A stretch of 64,000 nucleotides of DNA from Bacteroidota bacterium (GTDB taxonomy: Bacteria > Bacteroidota > Bacteroidia > Flavobacteriales_D > Crocinitomicaceae): assembly GCA_030148165.1 (NCBI GenBank), contig JASBTZ010000007.1, positions 124,001 to 188,000 on the forward strand, in the 5' to 3' direction. The notes under the pieces are model-generated. The model did no database searches. It saw nothing but the letters and a program-made list of their open reading frames with translations, and was not told the DNA's origin. Below are positions 20,009 to 29,846 of this stretch, one piece after another (position 1 is the stretch's first letter; each line of letters starts with the position of its first letter). Both the position numbers and the translations under genes were made by a program.

Positions 20009-20034
20009 AAAGAGCCCTCCGAAGAGGACTCTTT
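20009..20034 (-). terminator. Intrinsic terminator of the 1415-residue cargo gene
   Basis: Read on the minus strand, an 11-bp stem (AAAGAGTCCTC / GAGGGCTCTTT with one mismatch, loop ttcg) follows the stop at 20052 by about 18 bp and ends in a short T-rich tail. Confidence 0.75.
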
Positions 20035-20051
20035 GACTTATATACTTACTA

Positions 20052-23000
20052 CTAATCGATCACAATAAAGCGAACGACAGTGTTTTCACCTCCGTTTCTT
20101 ACCGAAACGAAATAAACCCCCGGACTTAATTCCGGATGATAGGATCTTAAATTTCCTCCTCTTTTAATTTCATTAATCTCAGCCAGTACTGTTTTACCCG
20201 TCATGTCGAGTAGACTCAGTTCAACCTGCCCTGGTGAGGTGCTAAGAATGTTAACATTGATTACACCATTTGTAGGGTTGGGATAGACCTCAACTTCAAA
20301 ATCATCATTTGCTGAGCCACAATCGCTATAGATTACGCCTAGATTACTCAACACGCCATTCATGTCTTTTTCAAGCAATCTGTAATATGCCGAATTTTCA
20401 CTTCTGGAATTGTCTGTGAAATGATATTGATGCGTCACGGTAGAATTCCCCGTAGAGGCAATTTGTGCAATTGCCTGGAAGTCTACTCCGTTCGTAGATC
20501 TTTCAACAATAAAGCTATGCGAATTAATCTCGCTGGCTGTAGACCAGGATAAATAGGTTTCTCCTTTAACACAAAGTGCATTGAATTCTATTATTTCAGC
20601 TGCTAATGGAGTTAAAGGTCCATTCTTCGCGTAAGCTAAGGCATAGTTTGAGAAGTCCATGAAATTGGTTGTGGTCGAATCGTCTATTCGAACACCCCCT
20701 GCGGTGTAATCCCATGAATCACCTTCCGTTTCCTGCTTTAGAAGGGAGTGATAGTCCAGACCCCAAGGCCATGCAAATGTCCAGTAATTAACATCCGGAG
20801 ATACGGTCGCTTTATAAGAACCACTACTTATAGGGGTATACGGATTCATTCGCCAGTAACCTTCTGTCTCAACCTGCTCTAATGTGTCGACGTTCGGCGG
20901 TAATCCGTAAATAATTCCAGGCACTACTCCTGTCGGGTTTGGTGTTAGGTCAAAGAATCTTGCCGTTACACTATTCGTTCCGGATAAGGCCGCTGGTGTT
21001 AACATGATCGGCTCAAAATAAGTTTCCGCATCTGAATTATCACTACCCACATGATAGATATAATCTCCACCGGAAGGTGTGATAGCACGATTGTATTCAC
21101 CCAAAACGTGTCCTCCAAAATGAGAAACGATACCGGCATTGTTGTTCAAGACAAATAAGGTGTCAGGTATCGCATCCACATAATTACCAAGCGTTGTTGG
21201 GAGATCGAAGATCAAGCTATCAGCAACATTGGTGTTTCCGTTTAATGACTTGACTCCTGTTCCGCGGAACTCAACTTTAAAATAATTGGTCCCGAGCGTG
21301 GTCGTATTCTTTAATGTCTGAGCACAAGTACCGTCAAATTGAACGGTCCCTCCTGTGAGTGTATAAGTTCCGGTTATTTCAGGAACCACCGTAGCACATT
21401 TCCCTAAATGGAACTCTCCATCTGGGCCTGGCATGGTCACATTTCCAGTACCATTAAATGTACAAGTATTAGCGTCGAGTACACCATCGAAAATCGTTAC
21501 AGTCTTAGGCGCATTTAATGTATAGTTTGCCCCTGGGCTCATCCATGAAGCCTTTAACCCTGAAGCTTTATTGACCACCAGATCACCAAAGGTCTGGTTT
21601 GCATTTATGGTCACATCAGAGGTGTTTGTCTGATCCAGGCATCCACCACAGGCATCAACAAACTGGATGGTACCATTGACGGCAATAAATGTTCCGGATG
21701 ATTTGGAGAGATCCCGGTTAACCGTAAGTGTATACGTTCCGATGTCTACCGTTCCTGTTGTTGAAATATCGAACGAACGTGGTGTCATGTCAGTCAAAAG
21801 GGTCAGGTCACTAGATGTCGTAGAAACATCCACGTCATAGAGTGTTCCGGCACCTTTATAGGTTGATGCTGTATTTGCAAAGATCAGGTCAGCCGCTTGA
21901 TTCGTTGTTGTTGTCGTGATATCTCCTTCATTTAATACGTCTCTGTCAGCTGTTAGCGTGTTATCTGCAACCATTGTGATCACACCAAAATTACATAGGT
22001 CTCTTACGAAAGCAGGTGCTGAAATTTGAGGCATCACGCATGCACCGCAAACAGATGCAGGCACAAGCGCATCATCTGCAGAAGTTGGCACTGCATTATC
22101 AGACCAGTTACCAGCGGTGTTCCAATCATTGCTCACATCACCTTCCCAGGTATTGGCTGCTCCACCGCCGCCACCGGTTCCGGTAATGAATATATCATCT
22201 ACTGCAAATGACGGGTCTGATCCAATTCCATCATCATTATTCCACCAGCGGAAGGCAATTCGAAGATTGGTAATGTTTTCACAAGTCGCCGGGAGAGGGA
22301 TTGAATAAGCCGTCCACTGTCCTTGTGGGCTACAAGGTCCAAGTCCCGGTTTCGGTGTGTCAACTAATGTTAACCAGGATGCACCTCCATTCGTACTGTA
22401 CTCCACGATTGCATTATCTGTTGAACCCTGGCCATTCTCAATGTAGTTGAAGTTCAGCGTCATCCCGGTTACACCTGTGGTGTTAATGTTAACGGAGTAC
22501 GATCGTTTGTCCGCGAACGTACACCAGAAAAACCCACAAAGTCCCCCGGCATCATAAGCTGCACCAAGATCACCCAGCGTTGCTGATGAGACGTGTAATG
22601 AATTATCCCCTGCACAAACAGATCCGCAAGCTCCCGGCGCATTACCACATTCTTGTCCACTTATATACCAGAGATTGGCCATGTCGCCTTGTGCACCTAT
22701 AGGGGAATTTGTTACCGCCCAGTTGCTGCCTGCCCCACCATTTCCATCGAAGTCTTCTTCGAATACGGTAACAGGACCACCGCCTCCGCCGCCACCACAG
22801 TTACAATCAATAGCCTCGATATAAGCCACCTGTGTATAAGTATCGTTTCCTTCAGCATTGGTAACGGTTAACTCAACCTCATAACTTCCAATGGCGTCAA
22901 ATACGACCTGAGGGTTTTGGCTGCTTGAATTTGTTCCTCCGACATAGGTAACCGTGCCAGGAGTAAATGTCCAAGACCAACTTGTTATAGGAGCCACGGG

Positions 23001-24299
23001 AGTTGTACTTAGGTCCGTGAATGTCACCGTGTCTTGTTCAGCTGCAGGATCTGCGCAGACTGTTGTCTGAGAGGCAATAAAATTGGCTGTAGGCGGACAA
23101 TCATCAATAATGATATAAGCCGGCCAGGTTATCGTAGTACTTCCTCCGCAATTGGTTACGGTTAAAATAACATCGAAGGCTGCATTGGCCGTAAATTGTA
23201 CTTCGGGGTTTTGACTATTTGCATTTGTTCCATTCACAAAGGTAAAGCCCCCCGGAGGTCCAGGCTTATCGAAATCCCAGGTCCAAGAAGTAATTGGACA
23301 GCTCGATCCAAGTATTGAAAAACAATTGGTATACAAACCATCATCTACGGTACTCAAATCCGTAAACTCAAAGGTTTGCCCTTTACAACCACTGGTCATA
23401 TTCACAGAAAAGTCGGGTGTTGGAGCATCGCATGCGGTGATGATGATATTGTCGACATTGAAGCTTGCCCCCAATGCGTAATCCCCGGTATTTTCGATGT
23501 CACCATCATCGTACCATCGAAAGGCAATTCGCAGATCGTTTTGATTATTGGCATCTGCCGGAATCGCGAAGGATCTTCTAAACCAGTTATTACAAGTACC
23601 GGCAAGAAACGGCGAGCAGCTACTTAAACTATCTTTAACAATCTTCCAGGTTGCCCCTGCATCAATACTATAAAGAATGGTTCCGTGAGATTTAATTCCA
23701 TCGGAGTCACCGCCCAAAAAGAAATCAGCTGTCAGAACCAGGTTACACTGACCAGAGGCGTCAATATTTTGATTGAGGTAGGCAATTTGTTCTGTTTGTG
23801 TTTGTATATCTCCGTTATCCGGGTCCGATATACAGTTCCAGTCATCTGACTGTGGTGTACCGCCATAAAGCAATGTCGCACAGGTAGGATATGCCGTAAT
23901 GTGTAAGCTTTGATTCGGTCCCGGTTGCGCTCCATTAATAAATGGGTTAGGAAGGTTACTCGGTGCCGCACAAGCATAGTGGCGGCCACGGACAAATTGA
24001 CCCTGAGCAGTGATATCCACACCAACGGCAATGTCGTTGTCTAGCTCGGGCGTGTTTCGGTCATTGATAACAAAATTGTCATGTGCAACAGCTGCATTCA
24101 CTCCATAGACCAAGCCGGGAATTCCGGGTGGAGTTGGATTTGTTAATGAGCCAGGAGCATTTTCGAGGGTCCAGCGACCACCTCCTCCGTCATCGAAATC
24201 CTCGATCCAGATTGCAGTTTGACCAATAACGATAGCTGATGTTCCCAACGAAAACAGAAGGCACAAAAAAGCCGATTGTAGTATTTTTTGAAAAGGCAT
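20052..24299 (-). CDS. Large secreted PKD-domain protein with T9SS type A sorting domain
   Basis: A 1415-residue T9SS cargo protein. The signal peptide ends near VIGQTA (residue about 28). Two beta-rich modules with the core RIAFRW are visible (about 60-290 and 510-700), each resembling the extracellular domains found before PKD units. Two PKD-type domains (SWTWDFDKPG, SWSWTFTPG) lie at about 300-500. A WEGDVSNDWNTAGNWSDNAVPTSAD segment near residue 715 opens a beta-helix-like region. The C-terminus is a textbook type A sorting domain (VEVYPNPTNGVINVNI ... LSPGVYFVSV). A poly-Gly stretch sits near residue 500. It is monocistronic by spacing, with its own terminator. The role is unknown; adhesion is an inference. 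Confidence 0.9.
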   Translation of the reverse strand: MPFQKILQSAFLCLLFSLGTSAIVIGQTAIWIEDFDDGGGGRWTLENAPGSLTNPTPPGIPGLVYGVNAAVAHDNFVINDRNTPELDNDIAVGVDITAQGQFVRGRHYACAAPSNLPNPFINGAQPGPNQSLHITAYPTCATLLYGGTPQSDDWNCISDPDNGDIQTQTEQIAYLNQNIDASGQCNLVLTADFFLGGDSDGIKSHGTILYSIDAGATWKIVKDSLSSCSPFLAGTCNNWFRRSFAIPADANNQNDLRIAFRWYDDGDIENTGDYALGASFNVDNIIITACDAPTPDFSVNMTSGCKGQTFEFTDLSTVDDGLYTNCFSILGSSCPITSWTWDFDKPGPPGGFTFVNGTNANSQNPEVQFTANAAFDVILTVTNCGGSTTITWPAYIIIDDCPPTANFIASQTTVCADPAAEQDTVTFTDLSTTPVAPITSWSWTFTPGTVTYVGGTNSSSQNPQVVFDAIGSYEVELTVTNAEGNDTYTQVAYIEAIDCNCGGGGGGGPVTVFEEDFDGNGGAGSNWAVTNSPIGAQGDMANLWYISGQECGNAPGACGSVCAGDNSLHVSSATLGDLGAAYDAGGLCGFFWCTFADKRSYSVNINTTGVTGMTLNFNYIENGQGSTDNAIVEYSTNGGASWLTLVDTPKPGLGPCSPQGQWTAYSIPLPATCENITNLRIAFRWWNNDDGIGSDPSFAVDDIFITGTGGGGGAANTWEGDVSNDWNTAGNWSDNAVPTSADDALVPASVCGACVMPQISAPAFVRDLCNFGVITMVADNTLTADRDVLNEGDITTTTTNQAADLIFANTASTYKGAGTLYDVDVSTTSSDLTLLTDMTPRSFDISTTGTVDIGTYTLTVNRDLSKSSGTFIAVNGTIQFVDACGGCLDQTNTSDVTINANQTFGDLVVNKASGLKASWMSPGANYTLNAPKTVTIFDGVLDANTCTFNGTGNVTMPGPDGEFHLGKCATVVPEITGTYTLTGGTVQFDGTCAQTLKNTTTLGTNYFKVEFRGTGVKSLNGNTNVADSLIFDLPTTLGNYVDAIPDTLFVLNNNAGIVSHFGGHVLGEYNRAITPSGGDYIYHVGSDNSDAETYFEPIMLTPAALSGTNSVTARFFDLTPNPTGVVPGIIYGLPPNVDTLEQVETEGYWRMNPYTPISSGSYKATVSPDVNYWTFAWPWGLDYHSLLKQETEGDSWDYTAGGVRIDDSTTTNFMDFSNYALAYAKNGPLTPLAAEIIEFNALCVKGETYLSWSTASEINSHSFIVERSTNGVDFQAIAQIASTGNSTVTHQYHFTDNSRSENSAYYRLLEKDMNGVLSNLGVIYSDCGSANDDFEVEVYPNPTNGVINVNILSTSPGQVELSLLDMTGKTVLAEINEIKRGGNLRSYHPELSPGVYFVSVRNGGENTVVRFIVID

Positions 24300-24411
24300 G
24301 TGTAGTAATAAGTAATATAAGTTACCTACAAAGTAGTTAAACTGAGGATCTTACGCAAATACTATTTGACTTATAACAAATAAAGGAAAACCTGTTCTAA
24401 AATTGCACAGT

Positions 24412-26061
24412 CTAAAGAAAGGTAGGAGGGGCTGAAAATGAGATTTGATCGTCTGATTTTGGGTGTTTGAATTCAATGAATTCTGCGTGAAGATGAAGTC
24501 GTTTTCCAGCTTTACCATAAAGTTCATCCCCAACGATTGGAGCATTTAAACCCAGCTTGTGAGAAGCATGCACCCGAAGCTGATGAGTTCGTCCCGTTTC
24601 CGGATAAAAGTAAACTAGGGTATTCCCATCTTTTTCACGGAGATACTCCCAACGGGTGTACGCATCTTTCCCATGTTCGAAACAAACCAGCTGACGGGGT
24701 CTGTTATCGAGGTCCACACGCAAGGGTAAGTTGATCGACCCCTGTTTCTCCTTGAGTCTTCCCGTTAATTCGGCCAGATACCTTTTCTTGATTATCCGCC
24801 TTGCGAATTGTTCCTGGAGCATATGATAGGCTTTTTCATTTTTAGCAAGGATCATGATACCGGAAGTTGACATGTCAAGACGGTGAACGATCACCGGACC
24901 GCGGAGATCATGAAATTTCTCCATTACCAGATCAAGAACGTTTTGGCGATCAGTCTTTCCCGGGACAGAGAGCAAACCACTTTGCTTGTTAATGACAATG
25001 ATTTCCTCATCTTCGTGAATGATGTCCAGTTCAAAATGCTGTGGATCCTGGAGCAGGGGATTTGGTTCAACATTTAATCCCTTCATCATGTGAGAAAGAA
25101 TGGGCTCGCATTTACTTTTGCACGCGGGGTAAAACTGCCCGTGTTTTCGAACTTCTTTTTCAGGTGGATTGCCCCACCAAAATTCAGCCAGAGCTATCGG
25201 TTTGAGCTTGTTGATGTAGGCAAATTGCAACAGTTTTGGTGCAGCACATTCTCCCGCTCCGGAAGGTGTCGGTAAACCGTGTGTGTCGAAAATTTCAAGG
25301 ACTGTTTTACTTACACCAAAAGCGCTTTGTAATTCATAGGACTCGAATAAGCGTCTTTGAAGATTGGCTGATTTTGTCTTTCTTTCCTTCTTTAGTTTTG
25401 CAATCTGATCTTCAAATTGTCTGACCTTTATTCTCGATGAATCAAGTGCTGCATTCAACTTTCTCTTGGTGTCTTTCAACAAAAAATGATCGGATTTACT
25501 TTCGTTCTCCAGCTCTTCAAGCACCTCTTTATTAGGGTCTTCTTTGCGCACAAGATCGCGCTTATGTTTCTTTTCGCGTAGTATTTGTTTTAACGTATCG
25601 AGTTCTTTTCTGCTTTCCTCAAGCACTAGCGCATATTGGTCTTTTGTTCGTTGATACTCATCTGATTGAATTAAGTCATCATAATCTTGGTTGAGCTTAT
25701 CCAGCTCCCGTTCGCCCACGCGGTAAAAACCACTTTCATCCAGCATGTCGTAAATGGGCGGAACGAATTCAGGATGATCATTCCTGCCGGCCAGCTTACC
25801 CGAGAATGCCCATAGGTGGCCCAGCTCTCCCTCTTCGTTTTGAACAACGAGCACACCAAACATTTTACCGGTGGCTTTACCTGAAGATTGCGGTTCAAAC
25901 CCAAAATTGTGTGACCATTCTTCTTGTGAATTTAAATACTCTTGAAGTTCGTTCGCAGCTATTTCAGCCAGAGCATGAGGCTCGTAATTAAATGGAAAAG
26001 TGAATTTTTGAGGTAAAGAAAACTGATCCGTGTTGACATGAAATAGATGAAACTTTTCCAT
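24412..26061 (-). CDS. RluA-family rRNA/tRNA pseudouridine synthase with long coiled-coil N-terminus
   Basis: Isomerises uridine to pseudouridine in structured RNA; the target is probably rRNA or tRNA. The catalytic C-terminal domain (about residues 345-549) carries the RluA motif HRLDMSTSG, with catalytic Asp near residue 396, plus GRTHQLRVH and the closing PxxxxDELYG. The N-terminal ~340 residues are unusual for E. coli RluA but typical of a long Bacteroidota/Vibrio subfamily: an alpha/beta part (1-130) and a highly charged coiled coil (about 150-260), then a Cys-containing section (GAGECAAPKLLQ, YPACKSKCEPIL). It starts 2 bp after the stop of the TolB-like gene, so the two are co-transcribed. 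Substrate site is not determinable. Confidence 0.9.
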   Translation of the reverse strand: MEKFHLFHVNTDQFSLPQKFTFPFNYEPHALAEIAANELQEYLNSQEEWSHNFGFEPQSSGKATGKMFGVLVVQNEEGELGHLWAFSGKLAGRNDHPEFVPPIYDMLDESGFYRVGERELDKLNQDYDDLIQSDEYQRTKDQYALVLEESRKELDTLKQILREKKHKRDLVRKEDPNKEVLEELENESKSDHFLLKDTKRKLNAALDSSRIKVRQFEDQIAKLKKERKTKSANLQRRLFESYELQSAFGVSKTVLEIFDTHGLPTPSGAGECAAPKLLQFAYINKLKPIALAEFWWGNPPEKEVRKHGQFYPACKSKCEPILSHMMKGLNVEPNPLLQDPQHFELDIIHEDEEIIVINKQSGLLSVPGKTDRQNVLDLVMEKFHDLRGPVIVHRLDMSTSGIMILAKNEKAYHMLQEQFARRIIKKRYLAELTGRLKEKQGSINLPLRVDLDNRPRQLVCFEHGKDAYTRWEYLREKDGNTLVYFYPETGRTHQLRVHASHKLGLNAPIVGDELYGKAGKRLHLHAEFIEFKHPKSDDQISFSAPPTFL

Positions 26062-26063
26062 AT

Positions 26064-27167
26064 CTATTTCAGATGTATTTGAATTATTTTGGAAGTACTT
26101 TCCCCAACTGCAACTTCAGCTAATACAGCTAATATAGATTTTCCATCAGCGCTGTAACAGTGGTCGCCGATGAAATAGTGTTTTTTGGTTAATTCCTCTG
26201 TACCAAAGCCCATTTTTTGATTAAATCCAGTAAGTTGATGTGGATTTCCGCCTCGGTTAATGTACAGCTCCGTTCTTAAGGTTGCCCAACCCCAACGATT
26301 CTTCCAGTCAAAGAAAGAGGAAGAAATATACGAATACTCAGAGCTGTTTGATGGATTGTAATTATGCATCTCTTCCCAGGTTGAAGGAGACTCTGTGAGA
26401 TTCGTAAGTGTTTTATTCTCGAGGTCATAGGTGTATATGTCATTAGCCTTAAGATCCGTATCTAAATTTCCGCTAAAGATTATCTTGTTATCATCCAGGG
26501 AGAAACCGTGCGTTTCGTACCACTTTTCACCTCCGGGTTGAATTGTTGCAACATTATTTAATGTAAGATTGTTAGATTCAGTTATTTCAACATCAGCAAT
26601 TCTAATACGCCATGCTCCAAAAGTGCTTTTACGTTTACAATCGTTGTACTTTTCGGCCCAAATAATTTTCTTGCCATCATGTGAGAAATGTGGATGAAGC
26701 ACTGAGAATCCCTCGGGATTTTGAGTAAGCTTTTTCTTATTACTGCCATCCAGATTCATCACCCACAGGTCGTTGTTAACCCCAAGCGATAGCAATTCAG
26801 GAGTCTTGTATTTTTCAGAGGCGTGATCATTCATCGTCTGGAACACGATAAACTTACCGGATGGATGAAAAGCGGGTTGACCCCGGTGCTGCCACGATTT
26901 CACGGTTTGACCATTGAAGGTGTTGTTATTCATGTCGGCCGTTAGATTTAATGTCGTGTCACGATTCGCATAATAAATGAAAATATCACATGATTTTTCT
27001 TCTTGTTGATCATAGACAATGTTACCGGATTCTTTATGCCAATCCATCCGACCCCCGATTTTCGAAAACGTAGTTACGGAGTCAACAAGCTCAGGATTAT
27101 AATAAATCTGACCATGCAGCAGATGTCCAGCCAGCGAAAGTGATAATATTAAAAGAATTGCCTTCAT
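26064..27167 (-). CDS. Periplasmic TolB-like/PD40 beta-propeller protein
   Basis: A 367-residue exported protein with a signal peptide (MKAILLILSLSLAGHLLHGQ) and repeated PD40/TolB-type blades: GKFIVFQTMND, VMNLDGSNKKKLTQNPEG, HFSHDGKKIIWAE, ENKTLTNLTESPSTW. TolB-like propellers bind peptides or partner proteins; enzymatic activity is not expected. It lacks a lipobox and a T9SS tail, so the periplasm or outer-membrane inner face is most likely. It is the upstream gene of a two-gene unit with the pseudouridine synthase (2-bp spacing), which is functionally puzzling and may be positional only. Confidence 0.8.
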   Translation of the reverse strand: MKAILLILSLSLAGHLLHGQIYYNPELVDSVTTFSKIGGRMDWHKESGNIVYDQQEEKSCDIFIYYANRDTTLNLTADMNNNTFNGQTVKSWQHRGQPAFHPSGKFIVFQTMNDHASEKYKTPELLSLGVNNDLWVMNLDGSNKKKLTQNPEGFSVLHPHFSHDGKKIIWAEKYNDCKRKSTFGAWRIRIADVEITESNNLTLNNVATIQPGGEKWYETHGFSLDDNKIIFSGNLDTDLKANDIYTYDLENKTLTNLTESPSTWEEMHNYNPSNSSEYSYISSSFFDWKNRWGWATLRTELYINRGGNPHQLTGFNQKMGFGTEELTKKHYFIGDHCYSADGKSILAVLAEVAVGESTSKIIQIHLK

Positions 27168-27273
27168 GAGCCTTATCTAGTCAATAATAGTACCAATATG
27201 ACTCATCTAATTTAATAATCTAAATTGTGTTTTTACAACATCCATACTAGTGCTGATGAGAAGTGGAAAGCGA

Positions 27274-27657
27274 TTACAGACTATCAATTTTGACATCCGG
27301 GACATCTAAAAACTCATCTTTATGATGAGGATGTCTGGTACATACGCCATTGATGTAATCTCCACATGGTGTTCCAATATAATCAGGATCTTCAAACGGA
27401 TCACCGAGGTATACGTCCTTATCTATCGTTTCAATAATGGCTCCCTCTTGATTGCCATTGTCGGCATTTTTTTTAGGATCAGGATTAATCTTCTTATCTG
27501 TTAGCAGTGGCTCATCTACTGAATCAGATTTTATAATGTCGTTTGACCGTTTTTCTGATGCAGGTTTCGTCTCATCTATTCTAGTTTTATCAGATACATC
27601 AGATTGACATGCAGATGAATACAATAAAGAAAGGATGATGAAAATGTAATTCTTCAT
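27274..27657 (-). CDS. Small lipoprotein of unknown function
   Basis: A 127-residue putative lipoprotein. I start it at 27657 because this gives a signal peptide with a lipobox-like SSAC (MKNYIFIILSLLYSSACQSD); the frame stays open upstream but would overlap the cupin gene and add a Cys/His-rich stretch that looks like noise. The mature part is acidic and Lys/Asp-rich and ends with short Cys-containing motifs (GTPCGDYINGVCTRHPHHKDE), a spacing that might bind metal. No known domain is recognised. It sits 151 bp downstream of the cupin gene on the same strand and may share its transcript. Confidence 0.6.
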   Translation of the reverse strand: MKNYIFIILSLLYSSACQSDVSDKTRIDETKPASEKRSNDIIKSDSVDEPLLTDKKINPDPKKNADNGNQEGAIIETIDKDVYLGDPFEDPDYIGTPCGDYINGVCTRHPHHKDEFLDVPDVKIDSL

Positions 27658-27808
27658 AGACGAGATTAATTCTTTATGCGGGCTCGAATATTTGCAATGA
27701 CAATTATGATTTACGACAACGCAATTGCGACACTTTATAGGATGCAAGATAGTGAATTGACAGCACTTCTTCGAGACATGCTTCAACAGCCAATCATTAC
27801 CCTCAGGT

Positions 27809-28147
27809 CTATGAATTCGCATTTTTAATATTTCCCACCAACAAGGTGGCCTTCGTATTTTGATTATTCTCAAGGGCGTGCTTCATGTTACTGGGGAAAA
27901 TCGAAAATTCACCTTGATTTAATTGTATTTTTTCATCGGCAATCCAACAAGTAATACTTCCTTTTATCAAGTAAATAAATTCGGTTTTATCCGGATGGAC
28001 ATGCACGGGATAATTAGCGCCCGGGGTTATTTCAACCACTTTTACGCCTCCATTTGACAGGTTCAATAATTCAGCACCACTAAAGCCGCTGACATTACCT
28101 TCCTTCAATACTAATTCGGCTGGATTGATATGGTTCTTGTTTTTCAT
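27809..28147 (-). CDS. Single-domain cupin protein
   Basis: A 112-residue cytoplasmic cupin. The two conserved motifs are visible: PVHVHPDKTEFIYLIKG (about 47-63), with two His and one Glu as metal ligands, and FSIFPSNMKHALEN (about 82-95), with the final His. The length is typical of the single-domain cupin_2 family. Members range from sugar or hormone-like ligand binders to dioxygenases, so no reaction is assigned. It starts 13 bp after the DUF2490 gene stop and is probably co-transcribed with it. Confidence 0.85.
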   Translation of the reverse strand: MKNKNHINPAELVLKEGNVSGFSGAELLNLSNGGVKVVEITPGANYPVHVHPDKTEFIYLIKGSITCWIADEKIQLNQGEFSIFPSNMKHALENNQNTKATLLVGNIKNANS

Positions 28148-28160
28148 ATTAAGTCATTTT

Positions 28161-28895
28161 TTAATGATGCAACGCGATATTGTGTTTCAGTTGTAGCCAA
28201 AAAACGTCTGTATAATTATAACCGTCAGGAATTGAAGTTGATGCGAACTGGCTGTTCCACGCCAATGAAACGGAAAGGGTTTTATTCAAATGAACGGTTG
28301 GGCTTATGATGATTCTATTTTGATCAAAATAATTTGGGTCGATGTTATCTCCCAAATTAACGTGTAATTCATTTCCTATTATCAGAAGAAGTCTACGATC
28401 GGGGTTAGATTTAGAAAGCCTTAACACACTAAATTTCATATAAATGCCATATCGGAAACGAAACCTAATCGAATAGGAGGATTGAATTTCATTGTTGATC
28501 AAAGGTTTCATCAAGCGTTCTTCTAGCCGGTACCGGTGGGTAATAATAAGTTTGCGGAAATCGATTTTAACCCTTGCCTCCTGGTAAGGCCTAAACTCAA
28601 ACGTATTAACTCTATTGTGATCTAAAAATCCAAGATGCGCAAATCCGCCCGAAACCCTAACACTTGTATTAATAGCGTAACCTAGGCCAGTTCTGACAAT
28701 GTACTGTTTGCTTTCTTCAAAGCCATTTTTCCAACGATATCCAACATCGTTAAGAACGAACCATTTTTCATTAATTTTTAGTTGATTATAGTATTGAAAC
28801 CACTGTTGATTCCCTCTTGATATGTGTTTCTGCTGCGCAATTGATTGAGTGACAAAGACAAGAATTATTAATGAGGTACTCCAAAATTTCATCAC
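28161..28895 (-). CDS. DUF2490 family outer-membrane beta-barrel protein
   Basis: A 244-residue exported protein with a signal peptide (MKFWSTSLIILVFVTQSIAQ) and features of the DUF2490 family: FQYYNQLKINEKWFVLNDVGYRW near the N-terminus, alternating aromatic strands such as YIVRTGLGYAIN, and FRPYQEARVK with HRYRLEERL. The pattern predicts a small outer-membrane barrel of unknown function. Two adjacent ATG codons (28895, 28892) could serve as start. A 10-bp inverted repeat (ATCACAGTAT ... ATACTGTGAT, arms 28891-28900 and 28931-28940) straddles the start and could be regulatory. The cupin gene follows at 13 bp. Confidence 0.85.
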   Translation of the reverse strand: MMKFWSTSLIILVFVTQSIAQQKHISRGNQQWFQYYNQLKINEKWFVLNDVGYRWKNGFEESKQYIVRTGLGYAINTSVRVSGGFAHLGFLDHNRVNTFEFRPYQEARVKIDFRKLIITHRYRLEERLMKPLINNEIQSSYSIRFRFRYGIYMKFSVLRLSKSNPDRRLLLIIGNELHVNLGDNIDPNYFDQNRIIISPTVHLNKTLSVSLAWNSQFASTSIPDGYNYTDVFWLQLKHNIALHH

Positions 28896-28940
28896 AGTAT
28901 GTACAGATTGTTAGTAGACAACTTGTAAAAATACTGTGAT
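28891..28940. repeat. Interrupted 10-bp inverted repeat at the DUF2490 start
   Basis: Arms ATCACAGTAT (28891-28900) and ATACTGTGAT (28931-28940) are exact complements with a 30-bp spacer. One arm covers the start codon, so a leader hairpin or repressor site is possible. It has no attC-type boxes. Confidence 0.45.
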
Positions 28941-29009
28941 CGACAGATTTAAAGTATGATATAGATCAGCAACGGTTCACACTTCAATTAGGTTTAGTCG
29001 TAAAGAGCC

Positions 29010-29726
29010 CTATTCAACTCTGAACACTTTTTTTGTAGTGCCATCACTATAAATGTAGATCAGTAAAGTGTTTGGTTTGTCTTCTGTTTCTCTGCCCATA
29101 AGATCGAATACTTGAATTAGCTTCTTCTTATCAGAATGAATAAGTTCATCCATAGATAGCGATGTGTTATCACGTGTACCACATTCCACAGAACCCTTTT
29201 TGTAATAAGTCATGAGTAAATTAGTTTGGGGTGAAGTGAATGGCGGCATGGTATAATCCATTAGGTAGTCCTTTTTAATTCCTATGCCTCTTCCATACTT
29301 TCTTGCGTAGCACTGAACTTCGAATTGAGTAGTATCACAGAAGTCGTAGCCATGAACATCAACTCCACAATTATCTGTTTCAATTATCGTGTCCCAACTA
29401 AATTGATATGGATCAAGTGTGTAAATTGATGAACTGAGCATATTGTACTGTACTGTTTGTGTATCAGTCCAGAAATTATAGTCTAAATCGGACCCATTGA
29501 ATGTTGTATAATATGAATCATGCGCCAATTCGTAGGTAACGCTATTTGCACCGTTGGTTCTGCTAGTTACAGTGATACGATCTCGATTAGGTGATTGTAA
29601 TGTGTAATCGTAGTACTGAAATTCATCTCCTACTTGAAAGTCAAATACTTCACCTATCGTCATCAATGTTTGGGCAGAACTCTGAAACAGAAGAATCAGA
29701 AAAATATTGAGTAATAGTAGTCTCAT
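29010..29726 (-). CDS. Cassette gene 1: secreted protein of unknown function with a possible short sorting tail
   Basis: A 238-residue exported protein, unrecognised. I chose the ATG at 29726; the open frame reaches a TTG at 29735. The signal peptide ends at LFQSSAQ. The mature part has a beta-rich region (IGEVFDFQVGDEFQYYDYT) seen in many secreted Bacteroidota proteins and four or more cysteines (NCGVDVHGYDFCDT). The last ~45 residues (LIQVFDLMGRETEDKPNTLLIYIYSDGTTKKVFRVE) look like the C-terminal half of a type A T9SS sorting domain. Its 5' end lies next to attC-like site B, so it is the last (minus-strand 3'-most) gene of the putative cassette array. No attC-like site is visible downstream of it, so the final cassette has lost its site or the array ends here. 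Confidence 0.75.
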   Translation of the reverse strand: MRLLLLNIFLILLFQSSAQTLMTIGEVFDFQVGDEFQYYDYTLQSPNRDRITVTSRTNGANSVTYELAHDSYYTTFNGSDLDYNFWTDTQTVQYNMLSSSIYTLDPYQFSWDTIIETDNCGVDVHGYDFCDTTQFEVQCYARKYGRGIGIKKDYLMDYTMPPFTSPQTNLLMTYYKKGSVECGTRDNTSLSMDELIHSDKKKLIQVFDLMGRETEDKPNTLLIYIYSDGTTKKVFRVE

Positions 29727-29772
29727 CAGCAACAAGTTACAACTTTTTGTAATTGTGTGTGTATTTCATTGC

Positions 29773-29843
29773 GTATAACGTTTTGCGGCTATGCTAACAC
29801 AGTGCTAGCACAAGATAGGTGTTTAAAGGATGTGCTGTTATGT
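29773..29843. other. attC-like recombination site B
   Basis: Outer boxes GTATAAC (29773-29779) and GTTATGT (29837-29843) fit the integron RYYYAAC/GTTRRRY consensus. The left side has the spacer GTTTT and inner box GCGGCTA shared by the other sites; the right inner box is degenerate. Total 71 bp. It fills the gap between two minus-strand genes. Confidence 0.65.
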
Positions 29844-29846
29844 ACT

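Noticed and set aside
27658-27873. Upstream extension of the small lipoprotein frame
   Set aside because: The extended start would overlap the cupin gene and put a Cys/His-rich noise-like stretch before a good lipoprotein signal peptide; the ATG at 27657 explains the gene better.
28896-29009. A ninth attC-like site downstream of the gene ending at 29010
   Set aside because: No RYYYAAC/GTTRRRY pair with inner boxes is present; only an unrelated 10-bp inverted repeat is seen.
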